A stretch of 64,000 nt of DNA, from positions 93,848,254-93,912,253 of the forward strand of contig OX388343.1 in NCBI GenBank assembly GCA_947579665.1. The letters are read 5' to 3'. Source of the stretch: Sympetrum striolatum (taxonomy: Eukaryota; Arthropoda; Insecta; Odonata; Libellulidae). This document shows positions 63,597 to 64,000 of the stretch, piece after piece (position 1 is the first letter of the stretch; every line of letters starts with the position of its first letter). The notes beneath the pieces are model-generated. The model was not told the DNA's origin. It did no database searches and saw nothing but the letters and a program-made list of their open reading frames with translations. The position numbers and the translations under genes were made by a program.

Positions 63597-64000
63597 AAAA
63601 ACAGAGTACCTGCATAAATTGAACCCCTCTCCAGGTACTTGGATGGATAGCTAATACTAATTGAATAAGAAAATTGTTTCTTAGTAAAAACATACGTTAA
63701 TTATTCGAGATAGTATTTATCCATCCAAATCATGAGGCAACTTATGAGAGAATATTTAAGTTAAAACATGCCTATAAAATCTACTGGAATAGATGCAACA
63801 AATACATAACCTGAAGTGCAAAATTAAACTAAACTTGATTCATTATAAGGATTGGAAATCTACTGTAATAATGTATTGATAAAAAAATCAAAACAGTTAA
63901 AATATGGGAAGACTCTCTAATCACCTGTAACGACCGAAATAGGGCCAAAAATGTTGAAAAATTAAACTTAAAGTGCGATGCGGCACGTCTTACCGTTTCC
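63597..64000. other. Non-coding stretch to the window edge
   Basis: AT-rich. No SIDT exon or element end recognised. Confidence 0.4.

Overview
The window is nuclear DNA from an animal, almost certainly an insect. It is AT-rich, has no operons, and its two recognisable genes are split by introns with GT/AG borders. It also carries Tigger and hAT-like DNA transposons, non-LTR retrotransposon debris and tRNA-derived SINEs. A SID-1-like gene argues against a fly or mosquito, because dipterans are known to lack this family. I cannot name the species.

Left part (1-23160). The one convincing gene is the first coding exon of an empty spiracles/Emx-type homeobox gene on the minus strand (21342-22113), inside a GC-rich, CpG-rich island (about 21340-23160). 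It ends at a clean splice donor just before the homeodomain would begin. I found no homeobox exon at lower coordinates, so bases 1-21341 are most simply read as more than 21 kb of its first intron. That stretch holds a LINE tail (37-285), a 77-bp palindromic MITE (2931-3007), a pair of related 95-bp repeats and a roughly 200-bp inverted repeat (13523-13724).

Middle part (23161-49776). No gene was recognised. It contains an AT microsatellite (31715-31787), several tRNA-derived SINE fragments, a near-perfect 37-nt inverted repeat (37072-37174), a broken reverse transcriptase (40605-41040) and a 1.28-kb non-autonomous transposon with roughly 250-bp terminal inverted repeats and an 8-bp target duplication (46013-47295).

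Right part (49777-64000). Six consecutive minus-strand exons (57309 down to 49777) encode the C-terminal membrane half of a SID-1/SIDT-family protein (dsRNA uptake/transport, CREST superfamily). Splice phases match at every junction. The largest intron holds a 2.5-kb Tigger element whose transposase is intact except for two stop codons. Upstream of the exons lies a three-layer transposon nest (58303-62596): a Tigger copy inside a hAT-like element inside a short-TIR element, followed by a second copy of the outermost element (62622-63596). The upstream SIDT exons and its final exon were not found.

The two genes share no evident pathway. Most of the structure here comes from mobile elements, several with target duplications clear enough to give their order of insertion.
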